A DNA stretch of 64,000 nucleotides from Epiperipatus broadwayi (lineage: Eukaryota > Onychophora > Udeonychophora > Euonychophora > Peripatidae): assembly GCA_028023455.1 (NCBI GenBank), contig JAQFVV010006503.1:662404-726403 (forward strand). Direction: 5' to 3'. Numbering within the stretch: the first letter of the stretch is position 1; every line of letters starts with the position of its first letter. The notes beneath the pieces were generated by a model, which did not search any database, had not been told where the DNA came from, and saw only the letters and a list, made by a program, of their open reading frames with translations. Made by a program: the position numbers and the translations under genes. Of this stretch, positions 43,335 to 55,034 are shown one piece after another.

Positions 43335-45180
43335 ACATTCCTCAAAAAAATAATCCGATTCTCTATATAATAGGTTTCAGTGATTTATCTATAATTCAAC
43401 TAAGTATTTCAAAATAACTTCAGTTTAAACCCAAAAAATGTAATTATGTATAATGAACTAAAATAATTCAAGAATATTCACTAAACTTTTTATTTTGCTC
43501 AAAATTTAAGACCATTTTTTAAATATTTTCATTTTATTATATTTTACTTTTGATCATTTATAATTTTCTGATAAAAATGCTGTTTCAAATGATTTTGTGT
43601 AATCTTTTTTTAAAATTTTTTTTATGAACTACCTCGTCTTTTAGAAACCTCAAATTTAGAAATCATTTTATTGTTTCAAAATAATGTGTTACTATGTTCT
43701 GTAATTTTAATTGGCTTTAGTAAACTTTTTAATCTTCATTATTTTCTATTGAACTGCATAAGTGAATTCATTTGATAAATAACCGGTTTCAATAAATTTT
43801 CAATTTATTGCTATGAAATATATTATGTCTGTGTTCCTATAAACTGGATGGAAAATTATGCATAACTTTTACCAGTCTCTGTTTAATATAAACGTGATTT
43901 TTATTACAAGGAGCTCTACTCCACAATATTTTGTAGATATCAACCTTTATAAAAATAAAGATAAACTATGGAATCAGTACTCTAGAAATATAACAATGCC
44001 CTTTTCCATAATCAATGGTTTATGTCACATCATATTACAATTGAATTTATTTGTGTTTATAATCAGCACATTGAAACTTGTCTGAATAATCCTAATTAAC
44101 AGGGAGTCATTAATTATATTAATTATCAGCTAATAATAGCTAATTATTTGCTAGACTAATGCCACCCTAAATAATCAGCTAAAATACCAGCTTGAGTTCA
44201 AAATCTTAGGAATTTTAAATCATGATTATAATATAAAAAGAGTAAAAATGATTAAGTACAAATCTGATGCTTCTCAATTACTAAGATAAAATGGAGTATA
44301 AATATAGTTTTATCATTTAGTATTCATCGATTTCTCAAGCTTGAAGTAGTGGCCTGTAGAGTGGAGTAAATGAAATAAGTAAGAAGAGAAACTCAGGTAA
44401 TGTTTTATTGGGTAATAATTATATATCAATTTACTAAACAATATTCAATAACTAGATAGATTGATAATATGCTGTCTAACAAATAAAATTTTAACCCTGC
44501 CTGTGATCTATAATATTTTAAAACTAAAAGCTTCTAATGATTTTGTTCACAACTGATTGCTGTTTTGAAAATGAATTATTTACCTAAAAAAAATTATAGG
44601 CCAAATTCAAAACAATATGAGTAGTCAATAAATCATAATTCAAATTGTCACAGGTATAACAATCATATGTAAATCTAGAAGCCAAAAAAAATCAAATTTT
44701 TGGTTTGGATTATGATACATTTAAATTAAAAATTTTACGCTCAAATTTATATCACATCTTGACTCTTGCTTAATGAGTTCACCTATAAACTGCTACAAAA
44801 ACCAGTAACATAAAACTGGAGAAGAAAATTGCTGCTATTAAAAATCCCAATTACCACAAGTTTTCATTAAAAATGTCTCATATATTCTACCATTGATAAT
44901 AATGCATTTTCTCATTTGATGATGAAGAATCTGTGTAATAATGATAACCCATGAGTGAAAACTAACTTTGAACATTATCACAGACTTTATTAATTGACTG
45001 AGTCAAAAGTATTAATTATATTTACAAAAGAAATTTATATATCACATATTTCAGATGAAATATTTAATACTTTTCTAAAACCATATAGTGTGGCTAACCA
45101 TTTTTCTTTGACTAGAATTAACCTATCCATTAAAATTATTGAAAATATTCTCATGTTGATGGATAACAATAATATTTCAT
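43335..45180. other. AT-rich noncoding stretch
   Basis: No coding motif or repeat is recognised. The 75-codon plus frame at 43858-44085 shows no domain and looks like a chance frame. Confidence 0.35.
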
Positions 45181-45204
45181 GATAATTAATGCTGTTTTTT
45201 TATT

Positions 45205-45312
45205 CTTTTTTTTTTAAAATGTCATAGCATCGGCCAGGACGCGAACCCGCAACCCGGGCAACTGCCTGCAAGTGCAAGGCAGTCGCGCTGACCTCTCGAC
45301 CACAATTCCAAC
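45205..45312 (-). mobile_element. tRNA-derived SINE, second copy
   Basis: On the minus strand: GGAATTGTGGTCGAGAGGTC (A-box-like), CTGCCTTGCACTTGCAGGCA, CCCGGGTTGCGGGTTCGCGT ending CC (B-box GGTTCGCGTCC), then GATGCTATGACATTTTAAAA. It matches the SINE at 34.56 kb base for base through most of its length and keeps a better B box. The anticodon arm cannot form a normal 7-base loop, so it is not a functional tRNA gene. Confidence 0.75.
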
Positions 45313-45525
45313 ACTTTTCAATTTAACATAATACTCCATATTTTAAAACCTCACCATTTATTTCATCATAAGTTGCAACTTTTCCACTTTTAAGATAGGC
45401 GGATGAATATCTTTGCCCACATCTGAATTAGTAAATAAAATGGATTTATTAAGATAATAAAGTCAATCACTCAAGCCTTTAATATGTTTATAAATATTGA
45501 TGATAACAATCAATTTTTAATGTAT

Positions 45526-45770
45526 GAGTATGGTTGCCTTGACTACAGATTGAGATTATTAATAGCTTAAGGATTGGATGTTAATGTGAGTATGGTTGCC
45601 TTGACTACAGATTGAGATTATTAATAGCTTAAGGATTGGATGTTAACGTGAGTATGGTTGCCTTGACTACAGATTGAGATTATTAATAGCTTAAGGATTG
45701 GATGTTAATGTGAGTATGGTTGCCTTGACTACAGATTGAGATTATTAATAGCTTAAGGATTGGTTGTTAA
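45526..45770. repeat. Tandem repeat, 62-bp unit, about four copies
   Basis: Units start at 45526, 45588, 45650 and 45712 with GAGTATGGTTGCCTTGACTA and contain TTGAGATTATTAATAGCTTA. Spacing is exactly 62 bp and units are identical but for a few bases, so the array is very recent or homogenised. Confidence 0.95.
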
Positions 45771-45779
45771 AATGAATTT

Positions 45780-46230
45780 AATGTTAAAAGCTGTCATCTC
45801 CATTCTTGAATTATTATTTAAAATTTTCCTTCTATCTGTTTTAAATATCTTCATCATATAATAATAAACCATTAATGGATTACCTAGCATTATAAAATCA
45901 ATTTTACCTTTATGTTATTCTTAGTGCATCAAAAAATCAAACGGATCTCTATCAGCAAATAATAGTATGTTCTTTGTAATTTTAAACAACCAATCATTTT
46001 TAAACAAACATTTCAGATGATGAGCTTTTGTATCTAAATGTATAGAAAATGCAAATTTACATTTATTATCTCCCAAGTGGAAAATGTTTAATATTTGTAA
46101 AAACAACTTTCTAATAGTAGAATCATTTTTATCTATGACATATCTCTTGAAACATTGTTCATATACTAACCTGTGTACTATTACTAACAGTTGAATATAT
46201 TTGGAATATTTAAATAAAGTTAAATTTTTC
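45780..46230 (-). repeat. Unclassified decayed repeat, copy 2
   Basis: Related to 24190-24330 (see that entry). The minus strand has a 61-codon frame with KFAFSIHLDTKAHHLKCLF and DRDPFDFLMH, then IMLGNPLMVYYYMMKIFK in another frame. I do not recognise it. Its upstream edge (ACCTGTGTACTATTACTAAC near 46170) resembles the tip of foldback family B. Confidence 0.4.
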
Positions 46231-46239
46231 TTAAGTCAT

Positions 46240-48690
46240 TCAATACTCATATTATATGATAAAAATAATTCAATATATAAATACAACTAAAAGATGATCA
46301 TCACAAATCTTCAGAAAAACATCTTTTAGGAAACTCTTTATCTCAACAACATGCTAACCTTAATAATTCAAATTTTTAAAGTTTGCATAAGCAATAGTTT
46401 CGTCTATGCTATAACTCCATTTTGCAAACTATGAAAACAATAAGTCCACCCATTCTATTTTGCATCAGAAGTAGGTATTTGGAAGCCATCACATTTTGTT
46501 ACATTATTTAGCTCTGTGAAGCATATGTTGGCATATCACTCGTGATGTATTTAAAGTTATTTTTCCACCATAGTAGGTGAGATTGTTTGTGTTTTGATAG
46601 GTGATGACAAGATAAACTAGTTTGAAGGACTCAGTTTCTTCATGTTGCACTTGGTTATCTTAGTGCTTAAATATGTAACAATGTCTGCATTGTGTTGTTA
46701 TGATATTATTATCATCCACAAATCAACCATCAACAGTTAACACTTTTTAAATATGTAGATGGAAAGCATATGGTCAGTAATTGCAAATCTACACATGCTA
46801 TGTAATTAATGTATTCATCCAGAGTTTTCATTGATGGATGTGTAAGTCTTTTAAGTTGAACAATTTAGTGTAATTTATGTTATGTGGACAGTATTTTCTT
46901 ATATTTATGTGTGCAAATGACTTATTATGAGTGGCCCATACATTTTACTTATTTAGTTATTTATTAGTTTATAATTCTAATCAATGGGAGAACTATTATT
47001 TACAATTTGAGATGTATTTTGGATATGCCAGCCATTACTGTAATGTGTTTAGCTTATTATATCAAGTAGTAGCAGATTAGTCTATTAATCCTTGTTACTA
47101 ATTTTACAATTCTTTTGTAAAATAAATGAATAAAGTGAAATTATATGTTACTGATCTTCTGCTAATTCAAAGTGAAGCATATAAATTTTAGAATGCTCAA
47201 AAGTGTTTAAGGTATTAATTATTTGAATGGAGTTGTATAAAAATCAGCTAGTGTTAACTCTCCATTTTTAATAAAATATTAAATAGGGTGATTATGTAAA
47301 ATCAATTATTTTCAAAAGAAACCTTGATAGTTTATTTGTAAGATCAAAGGAGTCATTCAAATACTGTTAGTCAAAAGACCTTAAACCACTAAACATCACA
47401 CTACTGTATGGAAAGTTTTGCCTTTGTTTTGTCAAAATACCTTATTGTAACAGTACTATCTTGGCTATATTTCCTAGTTTATGTAAATTTTTTATATGGT
47501 CATAATTGTTAATAAACTGATTTATTATTTATTTTAAAAAAATTAGTTTCCCTTCATTTTTCTTATATGCTATTGTCTTGGGTTCACAACATTTATTATT
47601 TTCATTAAATTAAAAGTATACATAATATTTTTATACTTATAGTAATCTAATAAATCCATGTGTGTAATTGTGATTCCTGGATAAAATCATAGTAACAGAT
47701 AATCACACATTTACAGATACTCAATATGATATATTATTTTAAGAATAATTTAAAGCTATCTTATCTTCTAAGACAGAAAATTATGTAAGACAAAAATGAA
47801 GACTGCTTGGTATTTTAAAAGATTATTCATGATATTTCAAACTGCACACTATCTTTCTATTTTTTAGTTAAGGTCCATTTAATTTTATATTAAGGTTGTC
47901 TGTGGGAAGGTGGAAGGACATCGAAAGCACTCTTGTCTTTCTGCCATCTCGAGTGATATCCCGTGTAATAGGCTATGATTAGTTTAAAATTTTGATTATG
48001 TAATTGAATACTTGAATAAATAACCCTTTCTGAGATTTAACAAATATGGTTATCTTATAGTAGGAAGTGCTTGCCTCCCATAGTTGGCCAGGATATCACT
48101 CACTCCTTTATTTATTTATTCATTTACTTAGGAGGCAGCATCATATACTATCACATTTCACAAGAGTTACAGTAAGAGCCCTGAGATTATTTACTCTTGT
48201 TATTCTTTCAGTGAGTTATCCAATACTTTTCATAAAAGGCATACTATTAAACCTTGTTATTTTTAAATAAATAGTTCCCATTTATTATCTGTACCATAAG
48301 AAAAATATATCTTATAGTATGTTACTCTAACTCAATTGAGAGAGATTGTGGTTTTTAAAAATAATGACAAGGATAATATTTATTTTTGAAATAAAAGATA
48401 AGGAGTTCTATTAGTAAAACATTTCTTAAATAAAAATTCATTTTACTCAGAGAATATGATTTGATGGGAGATTGATTCTAATAAATATTTGATAAGAGTG
48501 AAAATGTCTGTATGTCATTCATTTTCAGTTATTTATCATGCTATAATAATTATTTGCATTGTACTTGGATTTTGCCTCTATCTAGTTGTATATCTCTGCA
48601 GTATCATTCATACTTAAAAATTTATTGTAACCCAACTGGGTTTAGTCATAGAGTCTCTAGAATTACCAGAATATAACAGAATATCTCTCA
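46240..48690. other. AT-rich noncoding stretch
   Basis: Apart from the family A derivative at 47.38 kb nothing is recognised. 47.89-47.98 kb is GC-richer (GGAAGGTGGAAGGACATCGA, CTGCCATCTCGAGTGATATC), possibly the edge of an old repeat. Confidence 0.35.
47380..47425. repeat. Minimal family A derivative
   Basis: TTAAACCACTAAACATCACA is joined directly to CTACTGTATGGAAAGTTTTG and CC. Both halves are family A end sequences (compare 58210-58300 and 1995-2030 kb-scale copies), so about 45 bp of tips remain. Confidence 0.6.
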
Positions 48691-48699
48691 TCTGATATG

Positions 48700-49070
48700 T
48701 TTCTCTTTATCTTCTCTTTTCTCACTTTCTCTTCTCCCCGCTCTCTTTTCCTCCTCATCTCATTTTCATTTCTCCTCTCTCTCCTTTCATCCCATTCTTA
48801 TTTCTCTTCTCCCTCTTTCTCCCCCTCTTTTTAAAGGTTTCAATCATCTCTCTCTTTTTTTTCTCTCCATCTCCTTCTCTCTCTCCTTTCATCTCACATC
48901 TTATTCTCATTTTTTTCTATCTCTCTTTTTATTCTCATTTCTCTCTCTCCCCCTCTTTTTAAAGGTTACAATTGGCTTTCTCTTTCTCTTCTTTCACTTT
49001 TCATTCTCATCTCCTCCTATTCCTTCATCTCACTCCCTCTGTGTCTTATCGTCATGTTACAATATATGTA
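48700..49070. repeat. Polypyrimidine (CT-rich) low-complexity tract
   Basis: About 370 bp almost entirely of C and T on the plus strand, in TCTCTCTTTCT-like units, broken twice by TTTTTAAAGGTT (48829 and 48956) followed by CAAT. The repeated break suggests an imperfect higher-order unit of about 125 bp. Confidence 0.9.
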
Positions 49071-49079
49071 TTCTACCCT

Positions 49080-52000
49080 GTATCTCGTGTATCTTCACTT
49101 CCAGATAACATGTGATATAAAATATGATAGGGTTCTAGCTCAGTTAATAATTAATAAATAAAATATTCAGCATTAAAATTAAAATGTTTCACTAGCTCAA
49201 ATTTAAAATACGAATGAGGTTCAGTTTATAAAATAAATTAAATAAATATTTAATATTTTCATGAGACTTGAAGTGAAAATACAGGTGACAAGATAGATTA
49301 CACTGAGCAAATATCCCACAGGATACTACCTCAATGGCATAAAAACACTATCCCCCTTTATTACTATTTTAAATAACAAACTCATAGTATTCTTACGATT
49401 TTAATAACTTCTACTCACTAAGATTAAACCAATAATTAAATCTTAATCTTCTATTTATAATAATCTAGCTCAAATAAAATAATCTCAGGTTCATAAAGTT
49501 TATTCTAAGTTAATAAAATTACGGTAGTAAAATATGAGAAGGGATTTTATGTCATAATCTACTACACTGAAACTAATAATAATAAATAACAGTAATAATA
49601 TTCTTCATTGTTTAACTAATTCTGTATATCTTTTCTTTTTACTATAATTTTATTACCATAATAAAATAATGAAATAATATAATATGATCTTATATCTTCA
49701 TGTAATGATATAATAAATATGTGGTAGCATATTAATAATCTGACAAACAAAATATGTGTGGCAACCGATAGCATACAATTCAGTACACTATTGTGACAAA
49801 CAATCCATGACCAATAAAACAATGTAAGATTATGATTATGTAATTATAATGAATACCAATAAAATATTTAAAATTCTTAAAATAATTTTCTATTTACCTT
49901 TTGTGCAAAATTATATATTTGTTTCAATTATTATGCATATATCGTGATTTCATGCAGCGATGTGGAGAAATAAATAACTCGGACACAAAATTTTTGAAAT
50001 AACAAAATTTAACAAAGTTTATTACTAACAACAAATAAATAAACAATTTATTTACACTATTTACAGTGGATATCCTTAACTTTTACTTTACAATTTTATC
50101 TACTGGGTTATAGAAAAAATAATTTATATTTTAGTAATATATCTTTATCTAAACTTAAGACAAAATTTTAAAAAAATGTTACTATTTGGTTTCTCATTAT
50201 GGTTAACTTATTACAAATATATTTATCTACTTTATTAGCAACAACATTTTATCCTTAATATTGTTAAACTATCTTATTTTAAAAATTCATAGGAAAACAT
50301 TCTATAGAAACAAAAATAATGAGTATGGATTTCTCAAAATATTAAAAATTTTCATCTTGCAAAGTCAAAGATGTTACACAAAATATTATCCAAAATTCAG
50401 TACTAGATTTTAGTATTTATCACACAATGTTTACTAATCATAATATATTCTTCTTTAAGCCTTACTTTAGTATGATATAAGTGTAATCATCAATATATTT
50501 CTGTTAATCAATAAACAAAAAATATACTATGCATATTGTTTACATAATTTACTTTGTACTATTGTATTTTAAAATATGCAATACTTATTTTTCTCTTAAA
50601 AAAAAATACTAAAGCATTTAAAAATTATTATCACTTTAAAGAAAATATCTTTGTTTAGATACTTTATTTTAAAAAAGTTTATATTTCATTTCCGAAATAA
50701 AATTCAAAATATATTCTATGATTCTTTTCTTTCCTTAGGATACTTTGGATCTTCAATTTTAAGTTATAATGTCCTATTCCTTCTAAGCAAATAAACCAAT
50801 CTTATACAAAATGATAGCATAACCTAAGTTCTAAATTATTTATCATTTCTCTTATACATATCTTACTGAACGATGCAATGCAGTTACATGAAATAAAGAT
50901 AGTGAAAACAGATGCATAGGATTAAGGAAGAAAGCTAGAGTATTACTCTTAACATATCTCAAAATCATGGCACAGTGCGAAGAGGTATGACATTTACCTG
51001 CCTAATATCCTCTAGTACAGGGACGATGTTAAAGCTATTTCTTCAGCTTTATTAGAACATCAAATATTTAAAGAAATATAAACACTGTCCAAATAAAATG
51101 TGTATCAGTCATAGGGCTTTGTTAACTATGCTGATATTCACATAAAGACTAAATATTATTTCCATTCCTTATAACATCCTATTTCTTAAAACATCATCTT
51201 GGTTTCCTGTTCACTAAGTACTTCCAAGCCACTATCTCAACATTATTTCTCAAGATTTTCCACATCTTACATCGATAAATAACTATCTGCATTTACAAAA
51301 CAATAAATAAAATTCATTAATAGTTAAACAATCTAGCTGTTCCACAAGAAAAGTCTGCTTACTTCATTATTCTATATGTCTAATCATATACAATCTACTT
51401 AGACAATATTTGAATATCCAATAACATGAAAATTTTAAAAGAATCACATAATTATTTGTTATGTTGGATTATATCACTAATAAAAAAAAAAATCATTGTA
51501 TGCATATTTTCAAATCAATCCTATCTCATAATGTTTTTTAAAATGTTGTATAAATGTGGTACATATAAGTAAAAAACTTTTACACTTCATTCTTCCAATT
51601 TATGGATGATCTAAAGAAAACAAAAAAAATATACATTATAAATTATCAATAGTTATTATTATTACCAATAACCTTTATCTAGTCATCGTGTTCAGTAGGC
51701 TTCCTTTATCCACTTGAGCATTGCAGATATAAAAAAAATTCACACCCATACACTTTATATTAAAATATTTTTAGCTAAATTATTAGATTGTTATATTATA
51801 AAATTTTAATATTAATAAATTAATGTTTTTATGTTTTTCCTAATCTTATATAAAAATTTAGATTTAAACTAGGTTAACAAAATAAAAGGAATCAAAACTA
51901 TAATTACATATTTTCTTGACGATAGTTCCTGATAAGTCCAAAATGTTTATTATTTTCTCTAGAGTTTTTAAAAATGTTCTCCTCCAAGCACGTTAAAGTT

Positions 52001-54055
52001 TAAAATAAAAATAATTATTAATCCATTTAGTAAAATTTATAGAAAATAATCCTTGGTTTTAGTATTTAGGACGATAATTATTAAATCATAATATTAATTA
52101 ATCCCGTGAAGCTTCTTAATCTTCTCTACCAATATTCTCTGCATATCCGATGCATCAATCCATCTAATTTAACTTTAAAAATATTCGATAAACTTTTAAG
52201 TACTATTTGTATTTCCATGGATCCATCTTTTATTCAACTATGTGTTCACTTTTTTATATATGTTTCCTTCTTGATACATTTAAACTTTCGTTTGGTATTT
52301 TTATAAATCTCCTTTAAAATAAAAACTTCAAGTACTTTTAAACAAATCTTTTCTAAATACATTTTAAATAATTCTAAGACCGGATATTTTAATATCAAAA
52401 ACGCTTCTGTAACATATTCTCCTGGGTTCTTTCTTTAATTCTTGAAAATATTTTTTAAAAATGTTACCTTCAGAAAGGATATAACATTTTACTCCTTTGA
52501 ATATCATATTATATAAAACGATTCATAAGATATATTTGTCTTATTACTACTTTAAAAAAAATAAATCTTGGATAAACTTATCTAAATAATAATGCGTCTC
52601 CAATTTTTTCATTAGACTCCGTATGATGTCCGAGCTGTGGTTTTTTATGTACCAAAACAGTTCTTCGGTTATGCATTAATAAAGCTGTATCAACAAATAT
52701 TCCAAACATTTTTACAGTATTACAATTGATATCCATTTTATTTCATAGTATATCCATCCTTTATTGCGAAGTTTAGGTTAAATTTTTAGATAAAATACGA
52801 CTGGTAAGTACTTTCAAAATTATAAAATCATTTCCATGAAGTTTCTAAATTATTATATTTTAACACGCTCTTTTGCAAAAATACTTTTAAAAATTATCAA
52901 TTAGTTTTTTTTTTTGCAAAATAAAAACGATAAGAAAGTACTAAAAGAAATTGACTAAAATAAAAATTTTAAAAATACTATCTTTTTGATAGTTATAATT
53001 TACCTTTCTCTGGTTTCAATATTACTAATCTCCCCCTATATCCCATGTGCAATTCATATTTATAGTCTGTAAGAATACCTATTCCTATTGGTTAATTCTT
53101 ACTTTAGCTTGCAAACAAATTTACATATTTTCAATTTCAAGTAGAATTGAATTTCAAAATTAGAAATTATGATGTAATGAACTTAAAACATTATTTAAAA
53201 TACCACATTTTAATTCAATTATAACTTTATTTAAATTATTTAATCTTTTAAAATAACTTTTAGAATAACATTTAATAACTTATTCCATTTCTTAATATTC
53301 AATTTATCTATGTTTATTTAAATAAAATATTTAATTTTTATATTATGGATGTATTCGTCTTTATTACATCATTTAAACATGTTATACGATAGTTAACTTA
53401 ATATTTATTATTATTTTATGCTAGGTGACAATTCCATCCAATTCTATAATATAACTTTTAAAATATTTTAAATTTGTTATTAATTCAAACAAGCATGTGT
53501 GTGAAAGTATACATTAAAAGTCACATGATTAATAACTTTGACAGACGATTTTTAATCTATTTCTCTGCCTAGACTAATAAAATTGATACACTTATTATAT
53601 TATATAAAATAATTATAAAAAATTTGGAAGAATAATTTAGAAAATATAGAATTAAATACAATTCTCACCATCATAAAGTTTATTTTAAAAATATACTATA
53701 TTAATTTTGATTATTAAATATGATTATAAATTTAAACATAGCATTTATTAACTATAAGTTTTAAACTATTAAAATCAAATTTTAAATATACTTTTAATAT
53801 TTATAGCTGTGTTATTTAATATGGCCAGGTTTTACAAGCATATGAAACTATTTTAAACTTTACTTAACTACTTTTTAAATAATTCACTATAATTTTATAT
53901 ACTACATATTTGCTTTAACCTCAAATTGTACTTTAAAGATATAATTGACTTAATATAATTAATGTATTAAAAGAACATATTCTAAAATTTAAAATTTTTA
54001 GTAATTGACTGTTATAAATTATTACTGACCTATAGAAAAGGGCACAATATATATA
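49080..54055. other. Long AT-rich stretch with nothing recognised
   Basis: Both strands were scanned for RT, endonuclease, integrase and transposase motifs and for direct or inverted terminal repeats. None is convincing. Open frames are at most about 68 codons and of low complexity. Confidence 0.4.
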
Positions 54056-54059
54056 TATA

Positions 54060-55031
54060 CACCTGGGTCTCGTTTTATGCAGTAGATATGTTCCACAGAA
54101 AACCTGCATTAAAAAAAATCGCACAAAAATAGAATTGACTTACCTTGAAAAATGGGGGACAGGTACTGTAATTTTCAGAATTCACATAAAAGCAAAGCAT
54201 TAAGGAAAAATTACTTTAAAATTTTATTAAAAAAATTAAAGTATGACTAATAAAAAATTTCAAATATTTGAAAAAAATTAATACAAGACAAACTTTTTCT
54301 ACTTTTTTTATTATTACAGTATTTAATTTTACACTTTTCATACATATTTTAATCATTACTGCTAATGTTCATTTGTAAACTGGTAAGAAATAAGACTCAA
54401 TGTGATGTGATGTATTGTAGCTTCTCCTTAAATGAAGTCAAGAATCTCTCAGCAATTATGTCCAGAGAAACCTGTTAGCCACTTTATTTTTATTCGTGAT
54501 GTGATATACAACTAGTGCCACTTTCAGTCTTATGCTGCGTTAATGGCTTTCTCTTTCTGTATTAAAAAAATGAGATTGCAATCAAAACAAAATATTATAC
54601 ATTATCATTAGAAAGATTATTTTCAGTTTATAAAATCTTCGTTTTTTATTTTAAAAATCTAAAAGATTATTTATTTCTGTTATATATAACAAAATATGTT
54701 TTAAAAGTTTAAACTTTTTGAATATTAATTGTGATATTTTTAAATGTAAGTATAAATCTATTATTAATATTTACTCATTAGTATAAGTAGGTTCTTTACG
54801 TAGAAGCTAAGATTCTCAATACAGCTTCAGGCCATATTCACATTTGCTACTAATATAACGTTATATTTTTGAAAAAAAAAAGTATTTCAAGTGAAAATAA
54901 GTTATTAATAATTTAGATTTCTTGATATCTAATAAATATAGTGAAATATGAAAGATATTAAGAAGAAATATCAATCACGTAACTTCAAAATCGCATTTTT
55001 AAAATAATCCGTATAAAACGAGACCCAGGTG
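54060..55031. mobile_element. TIR element (Tigger/pogo-like MITE), copy 1
   Basis: The left end CACCTGGGTCTCGTTTTATG is the inverse of the right end (GTATAAAACGAGACCCAGGT then G), about 20 bp with little mismatch. The internal part has no transposase. The left flank is TA, the right is TC. Motifs such as AACTTCAAAATCGC near the right end recur in copy 2 at 60.45 kb. TA flanks and this kind of end suggest the Tc1/mariner-pogo group. A LINE 3' end is inserted inside it. Confidence 0.8.
54393..54490 (-). mobile_element. LINE family B 3' end, 5'-truncated, inserted in the TIR element
   Basis: The minus strand reads GGTTTCTCTGGACATAATTG, CTGAGAGATTCTTGACTTCA and TTTAAGGAGAAGC, then ACATCACATCACATTG. 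This matches the last 90 bp of the LINE at 21.39-21.48 kb with few differences. Copy 2 of the TIR element lacks it, which marks the insertion. Confidence 0.85.
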
Positions 55032-55034
55032 TCA

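Noticed and set aside
45205-45312. tRNA gene on the minus strand
   Set aside because: The B box is good but the anticodon hairpin is wrong and the sequence continues into the SINE 3' end shared with the 34.56-kb copy.
49960-53060. Possible LTR element
   Set aside because: No direct repeats, no TG...CA ends and no gag or pol motif could be found.
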